DNA of 64,000 nucleotides from JAGVDM01 sp964642315 (GTDB lineage Bacteria > Patescibacteriota > Gracilibacteria > Peribacterales > Peribacteraceae): contig CAZXOG010000001.1 in NCBI GenBank assembly GCA_964642315.1, positions 186,001 through 250,000 on the forward strand, read 5' to 3'. Of the stretch, positions 26,272 to 34,898 are shown piece after piece. The translations under genes and the position numbers were made by a program. How positions within the stretch are numbered: position 1 is the first letter of the stretch; every line of letters begins with the position of its first letter. The notes under the pieces were generated by a model. It was not told the origin of the DNA and made no database searches. It saw only the letters and a program-made list of their open reading frames with translations.

Positions 26272-26364
26272 ATGCCCGCGAAGAAGAAAGCAAAGCGTGC
26301 GACGAAGAAAAAGACAGCGAAGAAGACAGCGAAGAAGCGCAAGACTGTTCGCCGCAGGAAGTAG
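26272..26364 (+). CDS. 30-residue Lys/Arg-rich basic peptide
   Basis: ATG 26272 to TAG 26364 encodes 30 residues, of which more than half are Lys or Arg (MPAKKKAKRATKKKTAKKTA, ending RKTVRRRK). The repeat AKKTAKK resembles histone-H1-like tails, so nucleic-acid binding is the likely activity. TACAAT (26230-26235) precedes a leader with TTTCTTTCCCCTCCTCC, and a strong terminator follows. It is therefore a complete transcription unit. Composition alone supports the function. Confidence 0.65.
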   Translation: MPAKKKAKRATKKKTAKKTAKKRKTVRRRK

Positions 26365-26386
26365 TTCCTCTCCTACGGGGAAATGC

Positions 26387-26429
26387 CACCCACCGTCCTC
26401 GGATGTTCCGGGAAGGTGGGTGTTTTTTT
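26387..26429 (+). terminator. Rho-independent terminator after the basic peptide gene
   Basis: An 8-bp stem CACCCACC / GGTGGGTG with a 20-nt loop, then seven T residues (26423-26429). Confidence 0.85.
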
Positions 26430-26434
26430 GTCAT

Positions 26435-27319
26435 TCACGGCGATTGCTCCTTACGAGTCAGCAGGAAGACGCCGGTAAGAATCGGGATCAGCCCGGCAAT
26501 CTGGAAGAGCTGCACGCGCTCGTGGAGGACGAATGATGCCGTGATGAGCGTGAAGAGCGGTGTGATGCTCCCGAGAGAAATGGCTTCCGTGATCGGAATG
26601 AGGTTGATGCCTTCGATCCAGAGAATCTTCGAGACGCCGAAGAGCGCGATGCCGTTCACGAGGAGGAATCCCATGGATGCCTGCACGGCTTGCGCCGATG
26701 GGATCGGCTCGAGCGCGAGGGAGAGCGCGAGCAGGGCGCATCCGCCGAGGAGACTGCGTACGAACATGATGCATTCCACGGAAACGTACTTCCGCGCTTC
26801 CTGCGAATACTTGTTCCCGATGGGCGCAAACACGGTCGCGAACACCACGAGAAAGTCGCCACTCTGCCAGCCGCTGTTCTTTGGGAGCAGGATGAACAGT
26901 GCACCGAGCATCATGAGTATCCCGCCGGTCACCGTGCTGGTGCGGAGTGGTTCGTGGCGGAGTACAAGGCCAAGAATGAGAAACGAGAAGAGCACCTCCA
27001 TGAGTGCCATGATGGCGCCGTTCCCTGCCGTGGTGCGCTGCAGTCCGAGGAACATGAACCAGTAGAACAGCACGCCGATGAAGAGCGTTGTGAGGAGCAT
27101 GCCTTTCCATGCCTTGCGGACGAGCATGTGATGCCATCGTCGCCTTGCCGTGAGCACGCCGGCGAAGAACATCGCGGCAATGAGCGTGCTCAGGGCCGCG
27201 GAGAACATGGGCGGGACCTGCGAGAAGGTGAGAATCGTCACGACGGGAAAGAGCCCCCACAGCAGGGAGCTGGCGAGAACCGAGAGTTCCCCTCTGCGCC
27301 GGTTGCCGAGCGAGAGCAT
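26435..27319 (-). CDS. EamA/DMT-family transporter
   Basis: A 294-residue integral membrane protein with about ten hydrophobic helices in two similar halves, the drug/metabolite transporter pattern. LRTSTVTGGILMMLGALFIL and LFQIAGLIPILTGVFLLT are the terminal helices of each EamA repeat. The substrate is unknown. I start at ATG 27319, after the pyrimidine-rich CCCTCACTCCTCCC, rather than 27361, because the helix 1 context begins there. It lies 57 nt downstream of tRNA-Arg on the same strand and may be read with it. Confidence 0.82.
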   Translation of the reverse strand: MLSLGNRRRGELSVLASSLLWGLFPVVTILTFSQVPPMFSAALSTLIAAMFFAGVLTARRRWHHMLVRKAWKGMLLTTLFIGVLFYWFMFLGLQRTTAGNGAIMALMEVLFSFLILGLVLRHEPLRTSTVTGGILMMLGALFILLPKNSGWQSGDFLVVFATVFAPIGNKYSQEARKYVSVECIMFVRSLLGGCALLALSLALEPIPSAQAVQASMGFLLVNGIALFGVSKILWIEGINLIPITEAISLGSITPLFTLITASFVLHERVQLFQIAGLIPILTGVFLLTRKEQSP

Positions 27320-27376
27320 GGGAGGAGTGAGGGAATTGGCTCGCCAGCCGCAGCTCCGCATACGCGGAATGGAGAT

Positions 27377-27452
27377 TGGTGCCTCCGGAAGGAATCGAAC
27401 CCTCAGCCTCCTGGTCCGAAGCCAGGCGCTCTATCCATTGAGCTACGGAGGC
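27377..27452 (-). tRNA. tRNA-Arg (anticodon TCG)
   Basis: A 76-nt cloverleaf with encoded CCA. The acceptor stem GCCTCCG pairs with CGGAGGC, discriminator A. The anticodon stem is CCTGG/CCAGG with loop CTTCGGA, giving anticodon TCG. The T arm contains GGTTCGATTCC. It reads CGA and, by wobble, other CGN codons. Confidence 0.95.
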
Positions 27453-27498
27453 GCTGCCCTGTTGTAGCATGTCTCCCCGGAATTCTCCACCGGTCTGG

Positions 27499-27526
27499 CG
27501 GCATGGCAGCAGCGGCTGCCATGCCG
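27499..27526. repeat. 12-bp inverted repeat in the promoter region of the 135-aa gene
   Basis: CGGCATGGCAGC - AGCG - GCTGCCATGCCG, a perfect hairpin or operator-like repeat. It ends 3 nt before the -10 box TACACT (27530-27535) and so covers the -35 position. It lies in the divergent region facing tRNA-Arg. Confidence 0.6.
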
Positions 27527-27541
27527 TGGTACACTGGCTGC

Positions 27542-27949
27542 ATGGTACGGCGCGAAGATGAGGACGATGCGCTGGCGCTTCCTCTTTCATCTCCCGAACA
27601 GTTCACCCGGGCGGACCGCGGGCAGCTCGATGCTCTTAAGGGGCAAGTGCAGCGTACACAGGGGAAGGAAATAACAGAGCAGGAAGCGCAGCAGCGCTTA
27701 GAAGCACTCAAGCAGAATCTTCCCGGCAAGAATGATGAGGAGACGAAGCGTTCTGCCCGGGCGCAGCGTGCTACAGAAGAGGCAAAGCCGCTCCACGCAG
27801 CGACGAAGACAAGGAAGCAGGAAGAGCAGGAAGCCGTGACGGACGCGAAGGCGCAGCAGACTCCCGAGCGCGTGATCGCGGAGAACGAGCGCAAGGAGGA
27901 AGCGCAGAAAGAACTGGAGCAGACCGATCAGATCGCGCAGATCGGGTAA
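27542..27949 (+). CDS. Charged helical protein (135 aa), function unknown
   Basis: A 135-residue protein dominated by Glu, Gln, Lys, Arg and Ala, expected to be one long coiled coil from about residue 15 onward (ITEQEAQQRLEALKQNLPGK, ENERKEEAQKELEQTDQIAQ). There is no signal peptide or domain signature. I start at ATG 27542: TACACT (27530-27535) ends 6 nt upstream, so the message is leaderless. The long upstream extension of the frame passes through a tRNA and is rejected. Confidence 0.62.
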   Translation: MVRREDEDDALALPLSSPEQFTRADRGQLDALKGQVQRTQGKEITEQEAQQRLEALKQNLPGKNDEETKRSARAQRATEEAKPLHAATKTRKQEEQEAVTDAKAQQTPERVIAENERKEEAQKELEQTDQIAQIG

Positions 27950-28004
27950 CAATTCCCGTGGCGCGCAAGGTGGCGCAACGACCGAAATCCGTACAATTGC
28001 ATCC

Positions 28005-30296
28005 ATGCGCAGAGTGCTCATAGCGTCTCTCCTTGCCTTCGCCACCGCATTGCCGACCGCGCATGCGCTCCTGTTCGTCGACACGGTGAACCACCCGCAC
28101 GAAACGCAGATTGATACCCTTGCAGGGAAGGGGATCGTCCAGGGGTACGGCTACGGTATCTTCCGGCCGGATCAGCCGATCAACCGTGCGGAATTCCTCA
28201 AGATCCTCATGCTTGCGGTGTTCGGCTCGGAGAGTCTGGAAGTCTACAACGACCGGTGCTTCAGCGATTTCACGGGGGAACGCCAGTGGTTCTGGCCGTA
28301 CGCCTGCAAGGCGAAGGAGCGTGGCATCATCGGCGGCTATCCGGATGGCACGTTCCGCGGCACGCAGACAGTCAACCTCGCCGAAGCGCTCAAGATGACC
28401 GTGCAGTCGTGGAACATCCCGGTCACGCCGGGGGAGTACGCCCCGGAGTACTGGTACATTCCGTTCTTCGAGGTCGGCGCGGCGCGGGGACTCTTCCAGT
28501 ACTTCCCGCGGAGCGGTGCTTACCAGCTCACGCGCAGCGACATGGCGTACCTCATCGTGGAAATGGGGGAGCCAATCCAGGTCGTGGCGCCTCCGCAGTC
28601 GAGTGCCTCCTCCTCGCTCGCCGCGCAGTGCGGGAACGGCGCGCTGGAGGCCGGCGAGCAGTGCGATGACGCAAACCAGCTCGACGGCGACGGTTGCAGC
28701 AGTATCTGCGTGCTTGTCGATGAGCCGGTGTACCACGCCGCGTTGCGCATCGAACAGCGCAGCGTCGGCATCCACACGGTCACACCGGGCGCGAAGAACG
28801 TCACGCTCCTTGCGTTCGATGCCATTGCGGGGCGGCAGGATGCCGCGATCACGCATCTCTCGTTCCGGGCAAAGACGGGGAACCTCGAGGCCGCGACGAA
28901 CTACCGGATTTTCGCCGACGTGAATGCCGACGGCATTGCGGAGCAGCTCATGGGGCAGGCGAATGCGGATGATGGCAGAGTGACGTTCGACGCGCTTTCC
29001 ATCGCTGTGTCGGACGGAGGCACCGTGCGCGTCGAGCTCGTGGCGGATTTCTCCCAGAGCATCCAGTCCGGGCAGTTCGGCGTGGAATTTGCGCTGAGCG
29101 ACGGCCGGTTCATCCAGGCGATCGGGCTCGTGGATAACCGCGATCTCTCGGGGATAGAAGTGGATGGGGCCGCTTGCACGGAGAATTCCATCTGCTGGAT
29201 CGCCGTGCACACGGTGAGTGCGGATCCCTTCACGATCCGGGGGAGGGGGAACCTGTTCGTCACGGTGGATCCGTCGCCGGTCCGCAGCCACCAGCTCGTC
29301 GGCGGCAGCACCTCGCCGGATCTCCTGCGTCTGCGGTTCCGCGCGGAAGGAGAGGATATCGAGGTCACCGGTCTGCGCATAACGGCCGACGAAGGAGTAT
29401 TCACGCAGCTGCTGCTCGTGAAAGACGGGTCGTCGTCGGCGACCAGCACCCTGTGGGTATCGGAATGTGCCCCCGTGGTTCCGAACCAGTTCTGCGCCGA
29501 TACTTCCGTCCTCATCCCGCAGGATACTGAGGTGACGTATTCCGTCCGCGGGGTGCTGAAGTCCGACCAGCAGGGCATCACGAGCGGAGACACCGTCACT
29601 GTTCTCCTGGAAGCCGATCCCGCGATCCGTACGGTGGAGGCAGTCGGCAAGGAATCGCAGGAAGATCTCACATTTAACAACGGCGACACGTCGCTCGATG
29701 GCGAAGTGTTCATCGGCCGGTCTGTTCCGGGTCCGGACCAGGATATCGTCGGGTCCACGCACGATATTGTCCTCGCGAAGATCATCGCCATCGAGAACGC
29801 GAATCCAGACCACGATCAGACATCCGTTCCCACCGGTACCCGCGCATTCGGCATCTTCCGGTTCACGGCCGCAGAGCACGAGAATATTCAGGACGGCAGG
29901 AACCCGGTGACGGTCAGTACGATCTCTTTCCTGGTGAATGCGACGAACGTGGAGTTCCTTGCAGACAGTTTCAAGCTCTATAACGTCGATGATGCGTCCA
30001 TGTTGCACGACTGCGCCGCGAGCGGTGTCACGGGGCAGATTACAGTGACGTGTGCTGGACTGGATTCCTCGGACGTGAACACGCAGATCTCCAGCGGCGA
30101 TTCCATCGAGCTTGCGCTCCGCGGATTCATCACGAATCCGCAGCTGCAGGCGGGGAATTCAGTTCTGCAGGCATCCATCCAATCCCTCGGCAGCCGGAAT
30201 AATGGCGGGACGGTGGAGTGGGATGACGGCATCACGGCGTTCGACTGGGTCGATATCGACCAGACTGCCGTCCAATCCACCACGTACGTGAAGTGA
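28005..30296 (+). CDS. Large SLH/DUF4215 surface protein
   Basis: A 763-residue secreted protein. The signal peptide MRRVLIASLLAFATALPTAH is followed by three SLH-like repeats (GYGYGIFRPDQPINRAEFLK, GGYPDGTFRGTQTVNLAEAL and a third ending near residue 185). A Cys-rich DUF4215-type repeat follows (CGNGALEAGEQCDDANQLDG, GDGCSSICV). The remaining 500 residues are beta-rich and Thr/Asp/Val-rich, consistent with Ig-like or adhesin modules. TACAAT (27992-27997) ends 7 nt before the ATG. A structural S-layer or adhesion role is inferred. Confidence 0.8.
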   Translation: MRRVLIASLLAFATALPTAHALLFVDTVNHPHETQIDTLAGKGIVQGYGYGIFRPDQPINRAEFLKILMLAVFGSESLEVYNDRCFSDFTGERQWFWPYACKAKERGIIGGYPDGTFRGTQTVNLAEALKMTVQSWNIPVTPGEYAPEYWYIPFFEVGAARGLFQYFPRSGAYQLTRSDMAYLIVEMGEPIQVVAPPQSSASSSLAAQCGNGALEAGEQCDDANQLDGDGCSSICVLVDEPVYHAALRIEQRSVGIHTVTPGAKNVTLLAFDAIAGRQDAAITHLSFRAKTGNLEAATNYRIFADVNADGIAEQLMGQANADDGRVTFDALSIAVSDGGTVRVELVADFSQSIQSGQFGVEFALSDGRFIQAIGLVDNRDLSGIEVDGAACTENSICWIAVHTVSADPFTIRGRGNLFVTVDPSPVRSHQLVGGSTSPDLLRLRFRAEGEDIEVTGLRITADEGVFTQLLLVKDGSSSATSTLWVSECAPVVPNQFCADTSVLIPQDTEVTYSVRGVLKSDQQGITSGDTVTVLLEADPAIRTVEAVGKESQEDLTFNNGDTSLDGEVFIGRSVPGPDQDIVGSTHDIVLAKIIAIENANPDHDQTSVPTGTRAFGIFRFTAAEHENIQDGRNPVTVSTISFLVNATNVEFLADSFKLYNVDDASMLHDCAASGVTGQITVTCAGLDSSDVNTQISSGDSIELALRGFITNPQLQAGNSVLQASIQSLGSRNNGGTVEWDDGITAFDWVDIDQTAVQSTTYVK

Positions 30297-30305
30297 GAAC
30301 AGCGT

Positions 30306-30767
30306 TCATTCCGATTCCGCCTGCCCGCGCGTGAGATTGCGGGAAAGGTACACATGTTCCTGCATGCCGTTGAATTTGTGCGCGGAGAAGAAGCGGATCG
30401 CGCGGACGTTCTCCGCGGCGGTATCCGCGAGTACCATGTGCACGCCGCTCCGCCGGAACCGGCGTAGTAGACGCTTGAGGAGCATGTCGGCAATGCCGTG
30501 CCTCTGGAACGCACGGGCTATTCCGAGCCACAGCACGTACCCGTACCGTCTGCCCGTGCGGGGTTTCTCCACCACGGTGCCGAGGATGAATCCGATCACC
30601 TTCCCGTCGGATTCCGCGACGAGGCAGTACTCCGTGTCTGAGAAGAAGAGCTCGGCAATCTCGTACTGGTCCCACGCCCGGTAGAGCGTCGCATAGGTAT
30701 CGGCAGAGAAAAGCTTCTCCCCGAGCACGTAGATCTTCGGGATGTCCTCGATCCGGATTTGTCTCAT
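30306..30767 (-). CDS. GNAT-family N-acetyltransferase
   Basis: About 153 residues. IRIEDIPKIYVLGEKLF is the usual GNAT first strand and helix. YGYVLWLGIARAFQRHGIAD carries the acetyl-CoA-binding motif A (family Q/RxxGxG/A; here QRHGIA). A C-terminal ENVRAIRFFSAHKFN completes the RimI-like core. It transfers acetyl from acetyl-CoA to an amine; the acceptor is unknown. An in-frame ATG at 30812 would add 15 residues; I cannot decide between the two starts from promoter signals. Confidence 0.8.
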   Translation of the reverse strand: MRQIRIEDIPKIYVLGEKLFSADTYATLYRAWDQYEIAELFFSDTEYCLVAESDGKVIGFILGTVVEKPRTGRRYGYVLWLGIARAFQRHGIADMLLKRLLRRFRRSGVHMVLADTAAENVRAIRFFSAHKFNGMQEHVYLSRNLTRGQAESE

Positions 30768-30904
30768 GGTCACTGTGCATTCCGCTTCTTTCCTAGTGCT
30801 GTTCTTCGCCATAATCGTGAGGGCTGCATTTTCCGCTGCCCATGCGCAAGACGCAAGGAAACGGGCGAGTTTGCAGGAAATGCCCGCAGGCGTACAGTAG
30901 AGCC

Positions 30905-31261
30905 ATGCGCGGCCTCATTGCGGAATTCCGTCAGTTTGCGCTCCAGGGGAGTGTGACCGACATGGTGGTGGGTATCGTCGTCGGAGCCGGATTCAAGGAT
31001 GTGGTGCAGTCGCTCGTGAACGACATCATCCTCCCGCCTATCACGCTTCTCGCAGGCGGAGTGGACTACTCCGATCTCTTCATCACGCTGCGGGGCCCCC
31101 GCTTTGCCACGCTTACGGAAGCGCGCGCTGCCGGGGCGGTCACCCTGAACTACGGGCACTTTCTCAGTGTGCTGCTCCAGTTCACGATCATTGCATTCGT
31201 CATCTTCCTGCTCATCAAACAGGTGAACAAATTGCGCGGCGAGACGAAACAGCAGAGTTAA
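30905..31261 (+). CDS. mscL: Large-conductance mechanosensitive channel
   Basis: A 118-residue protein. The N-terminus MRGLIAEFRQFALQGSVTDM with VVGIVVGAGFKDVVQSLVND is the MscL amphipathic helix and pore-lining TM1. TM2 is FLSVLLQFTIIAFVIFLLIK, followed by a short charged tail. It opens under membrane tension to release solutes in hypo-osmotic shock. TACAGT (30893-30898) ends exactly 6 nt before the ATG, so the mRNA is leaderless. Its stop overlaps the convergent doxX-like stop by 4 nt. Confidence 0.93.
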   Translation: MRGLIAEFRQFALQGSVTDMVVGIVVGAGFKDVVQSLVNDIILPPITLLAGGVDYSDLFITLRGPRFATLTEARAAGAVTLNYGHFLSVLLQFTIIAFVIFLLIKQVNKLRGETKQQS

Positions 31262-31647
31262 CGGACAGGTCTCCGCTTTCCGAGGATCCAGGCGCCGGGG
31301 CCGACCGCGAGGATCGCCGCGTTCGCGGCGAAGAGGATCCAGTCGAATTCCCACGCGGAGAACGGCTTGCCGTCTGCGATCTTCATGCGCATGGCGCCGA
31401 TCATCACGACCATGAGCGCAGTTGCGGCCGCCTCGGTGAAGAGGCCGAGAATCAGGAGCACGCCCGCGAGCGGCTCAACGACCGCGAGAGTACGCATGAT
31501 GATGAGCATGTCCATCGGCATTGCCGCGGGCGGCTCCATCCACATGCCGAACTTCTTCACGCCGTGGTAGAGGAAGATGGATGCGACGGCAATACGCAGG
31601 AGCAGGAGTGCGGCGTTCCGGGCGTGCGGGGAATGAACGGCAATCAT
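31258..31647 (-). CDS. DoxX-family membrane protein
   Basis: A 129-residue protein with four hydrophobic helices. ASIFLYHGVKKFG near the N-terminus and VVEPLAGVLLILGLFTEAAA are typical of the DoxX family. Family members have been linked to quinol or redox chemistry, but no function can be assigned here. TACCAC lies 6 nt before the ATG as a weak -10 candidate. The aquaporin gene lies upstream on the same strand, 88 nt away. Confidence 0.82.
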   Translation of the reverse strand: MIAVHSPHARNAALLLLRIAVASIFLYHGVKKFGMWMEPPAAMPMDMLIIMRTLAVVEPLAGVLLILGLFTEAAATALMVVMIGAMRMKIADGKPFSAWEFDWILFAANAAILAVGPGAWILGKRRPVR

Positions 31648-31735
31648 GGGTGGGTGGTACGGAAAGGACAGGCAGAGCTTACAGACAGCCGGAGAAACCG
31701 TCTGTGAGCCGCATTACACTCTGCTCAAGGAAAGT

Positions 31736-32332
31736 TCAGCGTTTTGAGAGGAATACCCAGGACCATGCGCCGGCGATGCCGCCGATGATGGGGCCGAGGA
31801 GCGTCGCGGGGTTCAGCGTGTTGAGCGCGAGCGACACCGCGGGGTTCAGCGCACCGGCGCCGCCGCTCAGCGATATCATGATGCCAATGAGGAGCGATCC
31901 GCCGATCACGAGGCCCGAGAGCGACTGCTGCACGGCGCCGTGAACCACCGCGCTGATGCCGAAGAGCAGCACGAACGTTCCGATGGCCTCGAAGAACATC
32001 GACTGCGCGCTCCCGTCGATCGCACCCGGTTCCAGCGTGCCGACGCCGCGGAAAATCGCCATGGCGATGAGTCCGCCTGCGCACTGGGCGACGACGTAGG
32101 CGACCGCGCGCTTGTTCTCGATTTGCCGCATGGTGGCGAGAGCAATCGTCACTGCCGGGTTGATGTGCGCACCGCTGATGCCGCCTGCGAGGTACACGAA
32201 GATGCCGAGGACGGCCGCGGCGGCGAACGGCGTGGGGATGGGGAAGAGATCGCCGTTTACGCCGGCGAGCACAGCGAATGAGAGGAGGAATGTGCCAAGA
32301 CATTCGGCAATGGCTGCACGGAGCGTTTGCAT
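31736..32332 (-). CDS. Aquaporin / MIP-family channel
   Basis: A 198-residue protein with six hydrophobic segments and two NPA boxes, AHINPAVTIAL and GALNPAVSLAL. It conducts water or small neutral solutes; the selectivity filter cannot be judged by eye. I start at ATG 32332 rather than 32359 because TACAAT overlaps the latter start. The intervening leader (TTTTCCCCTCCTCTCCA) has the pyrimidine-rich pattern of this genome. Confidence 0.9.
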   Translation of the reverse strand: MQTLRAAIAECLGTFLLSFAVLAGVNGDLFPIPTPFAAAAVLGIFVYLAGGISGAHINPAVTIALATMRQIENKRAVAYVVAQCAGGLIAMAIFRGVGTLEPGAIDGSAQSMFFEAIGTFVLLFGISAVVHGAVQQSLSGLVIGGSLLIGIMISLSGGAGALNPAVSLALNTLNPATLLGPIIGGIAGAWSWVFLSKR

Positions 32333-32458
32333 TGGAGAGGAGGGGAAAACGTTTCCCATTGTACGCGCGGTATTCCTTCCGGTGCACTGGAATGCCTCGG
32401 GCTTCCTTGACTACTCTGCAGAGAGCACGGAGACTACGTTCCTTCCCTTCCAAACTCC

Positions 32459-33670
32459 ATGCGTCGCGAAGATATCAGTGTGCCTGCGCTGCATTCCCGA
32501 GACGAGCGCAGGCAGTTCCTTGGTGAAGTCTGTTCCCGCAAGAGAGCGTTTCCCTGGATGAACGGGGGCATGGGAGTGGATTTTTCCAACGAAACCCTTG
32601 CTGCTGCGGTGATGGAGGAAGGAGGTATTGGCACGCTCGCCGCGTCAGCCGTCGGATTCAATTCCGCGCGGGAGGAGATCCTCGCGGAGCGCGGATTCGA
32701 GGCACGGGTTGCCAAGTACCATGCGGCAAACCAGCGCCGTATTTCGGAGGAAATCGCCGCCGTGCGTGCCCGCGTGCCACATGGAGTGCTCGCTACGAAC
32801 CTCATGGCGGCCATGAGTGATTTCGAGCCGATGGTGGATGCCATCGGGTCCTCCGGAGATGTGGATCTGCTCATGGTGGGGGCAGGGCTGCCGCGCGGGC
32901 TTGGCAAACAAATGGAGCAGTACCCACACATGAAGTACGCGCCGATTATTTCCAGTGATCGCGCGGCAAAAATCATGCAGCGCAGCGCGGAGGGGACAAA
33001 TCGGCCGCCCGATGCGTTCTACGTGGAACTGCCGCAGTACGCTGGCGGGCACCTGGGCGCCAAGGATGCAGAAGACGCGCTTGATTCCGCGAAGTTCGAT
33101 GCCACAAAGCTCCACGATGAAATTCGCGCAGTTGCTCCGGATACGCCGCTCATTCTCGCGGGTGGCATCGCGTACGGTGAGGATATCGAACGCGCGTACG
33201 CCATCGGGTACGACGGAGTTTCTCTCGGCACGCGCCTGTTACTCACGCAGGAATCCGGATTGCCAGACGAAATCATCATCCAGTATTACCTCGATCACCG
33301 TTACCGCATCGTCACCGCCATGACGAGCCCCGCGGGGCTGCCTTCGCGGTACGTGGAGGGTCCGGTGAACGTAGAGGATTTCATGGCATCAGTCCGACGC
33401 GATTGCGTATCGTGCATCGGGCACCAGCGGTGCAAATTCAACAAGCCTGGTGGCGAGGAGACCTCGTACTGCATCGCCCGGCGTCTCCCCATGACGCGCC
33501 GCGGCGAACATGGCGGCGTGCTCTTCACCGGATCGCGGCTCGAGGAGATGCGCAACGACCCGCTGTACCGGGATGCAGAGGGGAATGCGACGGTTCCAAC
33601 GGTACGGCGCGCAGTGGAACGCGTCTTCTCCGGCCTCAATGGCCGCAGCAGGCTGACAACCGCCCTCTAG
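32459..33670 (+). CDS. Nitronate monooxygenase-like flavoprotein
   Basis: A 403-residue TIM-barrel protein of the nitronate monooxygenase / enoyl-reductase group. The family features are MNGGMGVDFSNETLAAAVME, the phosphate-binding PLILAGGIAYGEDIERAYAI, and YDGVSLGTRLLLT. The C-terminus has an extra Cys-rich segment, CVSCIGHQRCKFNKP then SYC, which could bind a metal or cluster and is not part of the classical enzyme. A true nitronate substrate is uncertain. TACGTT about 20 nt upstream and a CCTTCCCTTCC leader precede the start. Confidence 0.75.
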   Translation: MRREDISVPALHSRDERRQFLGEVCSRKRAFPWMNGGMGVDFSNETLAAAVMEEGGIGTLAASAVGFNSAREEILAERGFEARVAKYHAANQRRISEEIAAVRARVPHGVLATNLMAAMSDFEPMVDAIGSSGDVDLLMVGAGLPRGLGKQMEQYPHMKYAPIISSDRAAKIMQRSAEGTNRPPDAFYVELPQYAGGHLGAKDAEDALDSAKFDATKLHDEIRAVAPDTPLILAGGIAYGEDIERAYAIGYDGVSLGTRLLLTQESGLPDEIIIQYYLDHRYRIVTAMTSPAGLPSRYVEGPVNVEDFMASVRRDCVSCIGHQRCKFNKPGGEETSYCIARRLPMTRRGEHGGVLFTGSRLEEMRNDPLYRDAEGNATVPTVRRAVERVFSGLNGRSRLTTAL

Positions 33671-33674
33671 AGGG

Positions 33675-34898
33675 TCACTCGTACCGCAGCGCCTGTATCG
33701 GGCGGAGAGCCGCGGCCTTGTATGCCGGCAGCATCCCGAAGAGGATGCCAACTCCGACGGAGAAGAGGAAGGCAAGGAGCACGGAGGAGAGCTCGATGGA
33801 TGCATCGAGACCGGCATATGTCTTCACGACCCACGAGCCCCCTGCGCTCAGGGCGATGCCGATGATCCCGCCAAGAAGGCTCAACACCGTGGATTCCACG
33901 AGGAACTGCAGGAGGATATCGCGCTTGCGCGCGCCGATTGCCTTGCGGAGGCCGATCTCGCGAGTCCGTTCCGTCACCGATACGAGCATGATGTTCATCA
34001 CACCGATGCCGCCCACGAGGAGCGAGATCGCCGCAATGCCGCCGAGGAGGAGCGTGAACGTTCCGGTCACTTCGTTCAGTGTTTCCACCGCATCCGCCTG
34101 ATTGAGCACGGTAAAGTCCTGCTTGCCCGGATTCGTGATGCCGTGGGCGTTCAGGAGGACGGCGGTAATGAGCTTCTGCACGTCTTCCATGGAATCCTGG
34201 TCCGCGACCGAGACGCTGATCGAGGTCACCGTCTCCTCGCCCGTCATCCGTTTCTGCATGGTGGAGAGCGGAATAACGACCATGTCATCGAGGTTCGTGA
34301 ATCCCTGTTGCCCCTTGGATTCCATCACGCCGATCACCGTGAAGATGTGGTTGCCGATGCGCATGGACTCCCCGATGGGGTACGGCGTGTTCGGGAACAG
34401 CGTCGAGACGACCTCCGATCCGAGCACTGCGACGCGTTCCATGCCCGTGTTTTGGGCATCGGTGATGAAGCTCCCCTTTGCGATGGAGACATTGCGCACG
34501 ACGGCGTAGTCCGCTGTCGTGCCGACGACGCTTGTGGAAGTGTTCCGGTTTCCGACGATCGCCTGCTGCCGGCTGCGCTGTTCCGGCGCGATGCCGTTGA
34601 GCCCGCTCACGGAATCGCGGATCGCGGCGATATCGTCGTTCGGAAGCGCGCTCGCGCTCTGCCCTCCGCCCATGGAGCGCACGTTCGTTTGGCTCGTGCT
34701 CCCCGGCGTAATGCTGAGCAGGTTGGTGCCGAGGCTCTGGATGCGCGATGTGACGCTGCGCTGCGCGCCCTGGCCGATCGCCACCATGAGCACCACTGAG
34801 GCGACGCCGATGATGATGCCGAGCATGGTGAGCGCGGAACGCAGCTTGTTTGAGCCGATCGCGCTGAGCGCGTTGCGGAGATTCTCGAGGAAATTCAT
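33675..34898 (-). CDS. MacB-type ABC transporter permease
   Basis: A 407-residue protein with one N-terminal helix (about 18-42), a large extracytoplasmic MacB_PCD-like domain (about 50-270) and three C-terminal FtsX-family helices (GGIAAISLLVGGIGVMNIML onward). This is the non-canonical MacB/LolCE fold, which performs mechanotransmission rather than classical transport. It overlaps the ATPase gene by 4 nt and forms the transporter with it and the adaptor. It is the last gene of the operon starting at 38036. Confidence 0.9.
   Translation of the reverse strand: MNFLENLRNALSAIGSNKLRSALTMLGIIIGVASVVLMVAIGQGAQRSVTSRIQSLGTNLLSITPGSTSQTNVRSMGGGQSASALPNDDIAAIRDSVSGLNGIAPEQRSRQQAIVGNRNTSTSVVGTTADYAVVRNVSIAKGSFITDAQNTGMERVAVLGSEVVSTLFPNTPYPIGESMRIGNHIFTVIGVMESKGQQGFTNLDDMVVIPLSTMQKRMTGEETVTSISVSVADQDSMEDVQKLITAVLLNAHGITNPGKQDFTVLNQADAVETLNEVTGTFTLLLGGIAAISLLVGGIGVMNIMLVSVTERTREIGLRKAIGARKRDILLQFLVESTVLSLLGGIIGIALSAGGSWVVKTYAGLDASIELSSVLLAFLFSVGVGILFGMLPAYKAAALRPIQALRYE

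Noticed and set aside
26690..27541. Upstream extension of the 135-aa coiled-coil gene (full frame 419 codons)
   Set aside because: The extension crosses tRNA-Arg and the EamA gene antisense; a -10 box lies 6 nt before the internal ATG 27542.
27771..30008. 745-codon open frame on the minus strand opposite the large SLH protein
   Set aside because: Arg/His/Glu-rich composition and no domain; the plus-strand frame has a signal peptide, SLH repeats and a promoter. It is an antisense shadow of GC-rich coding sequence.
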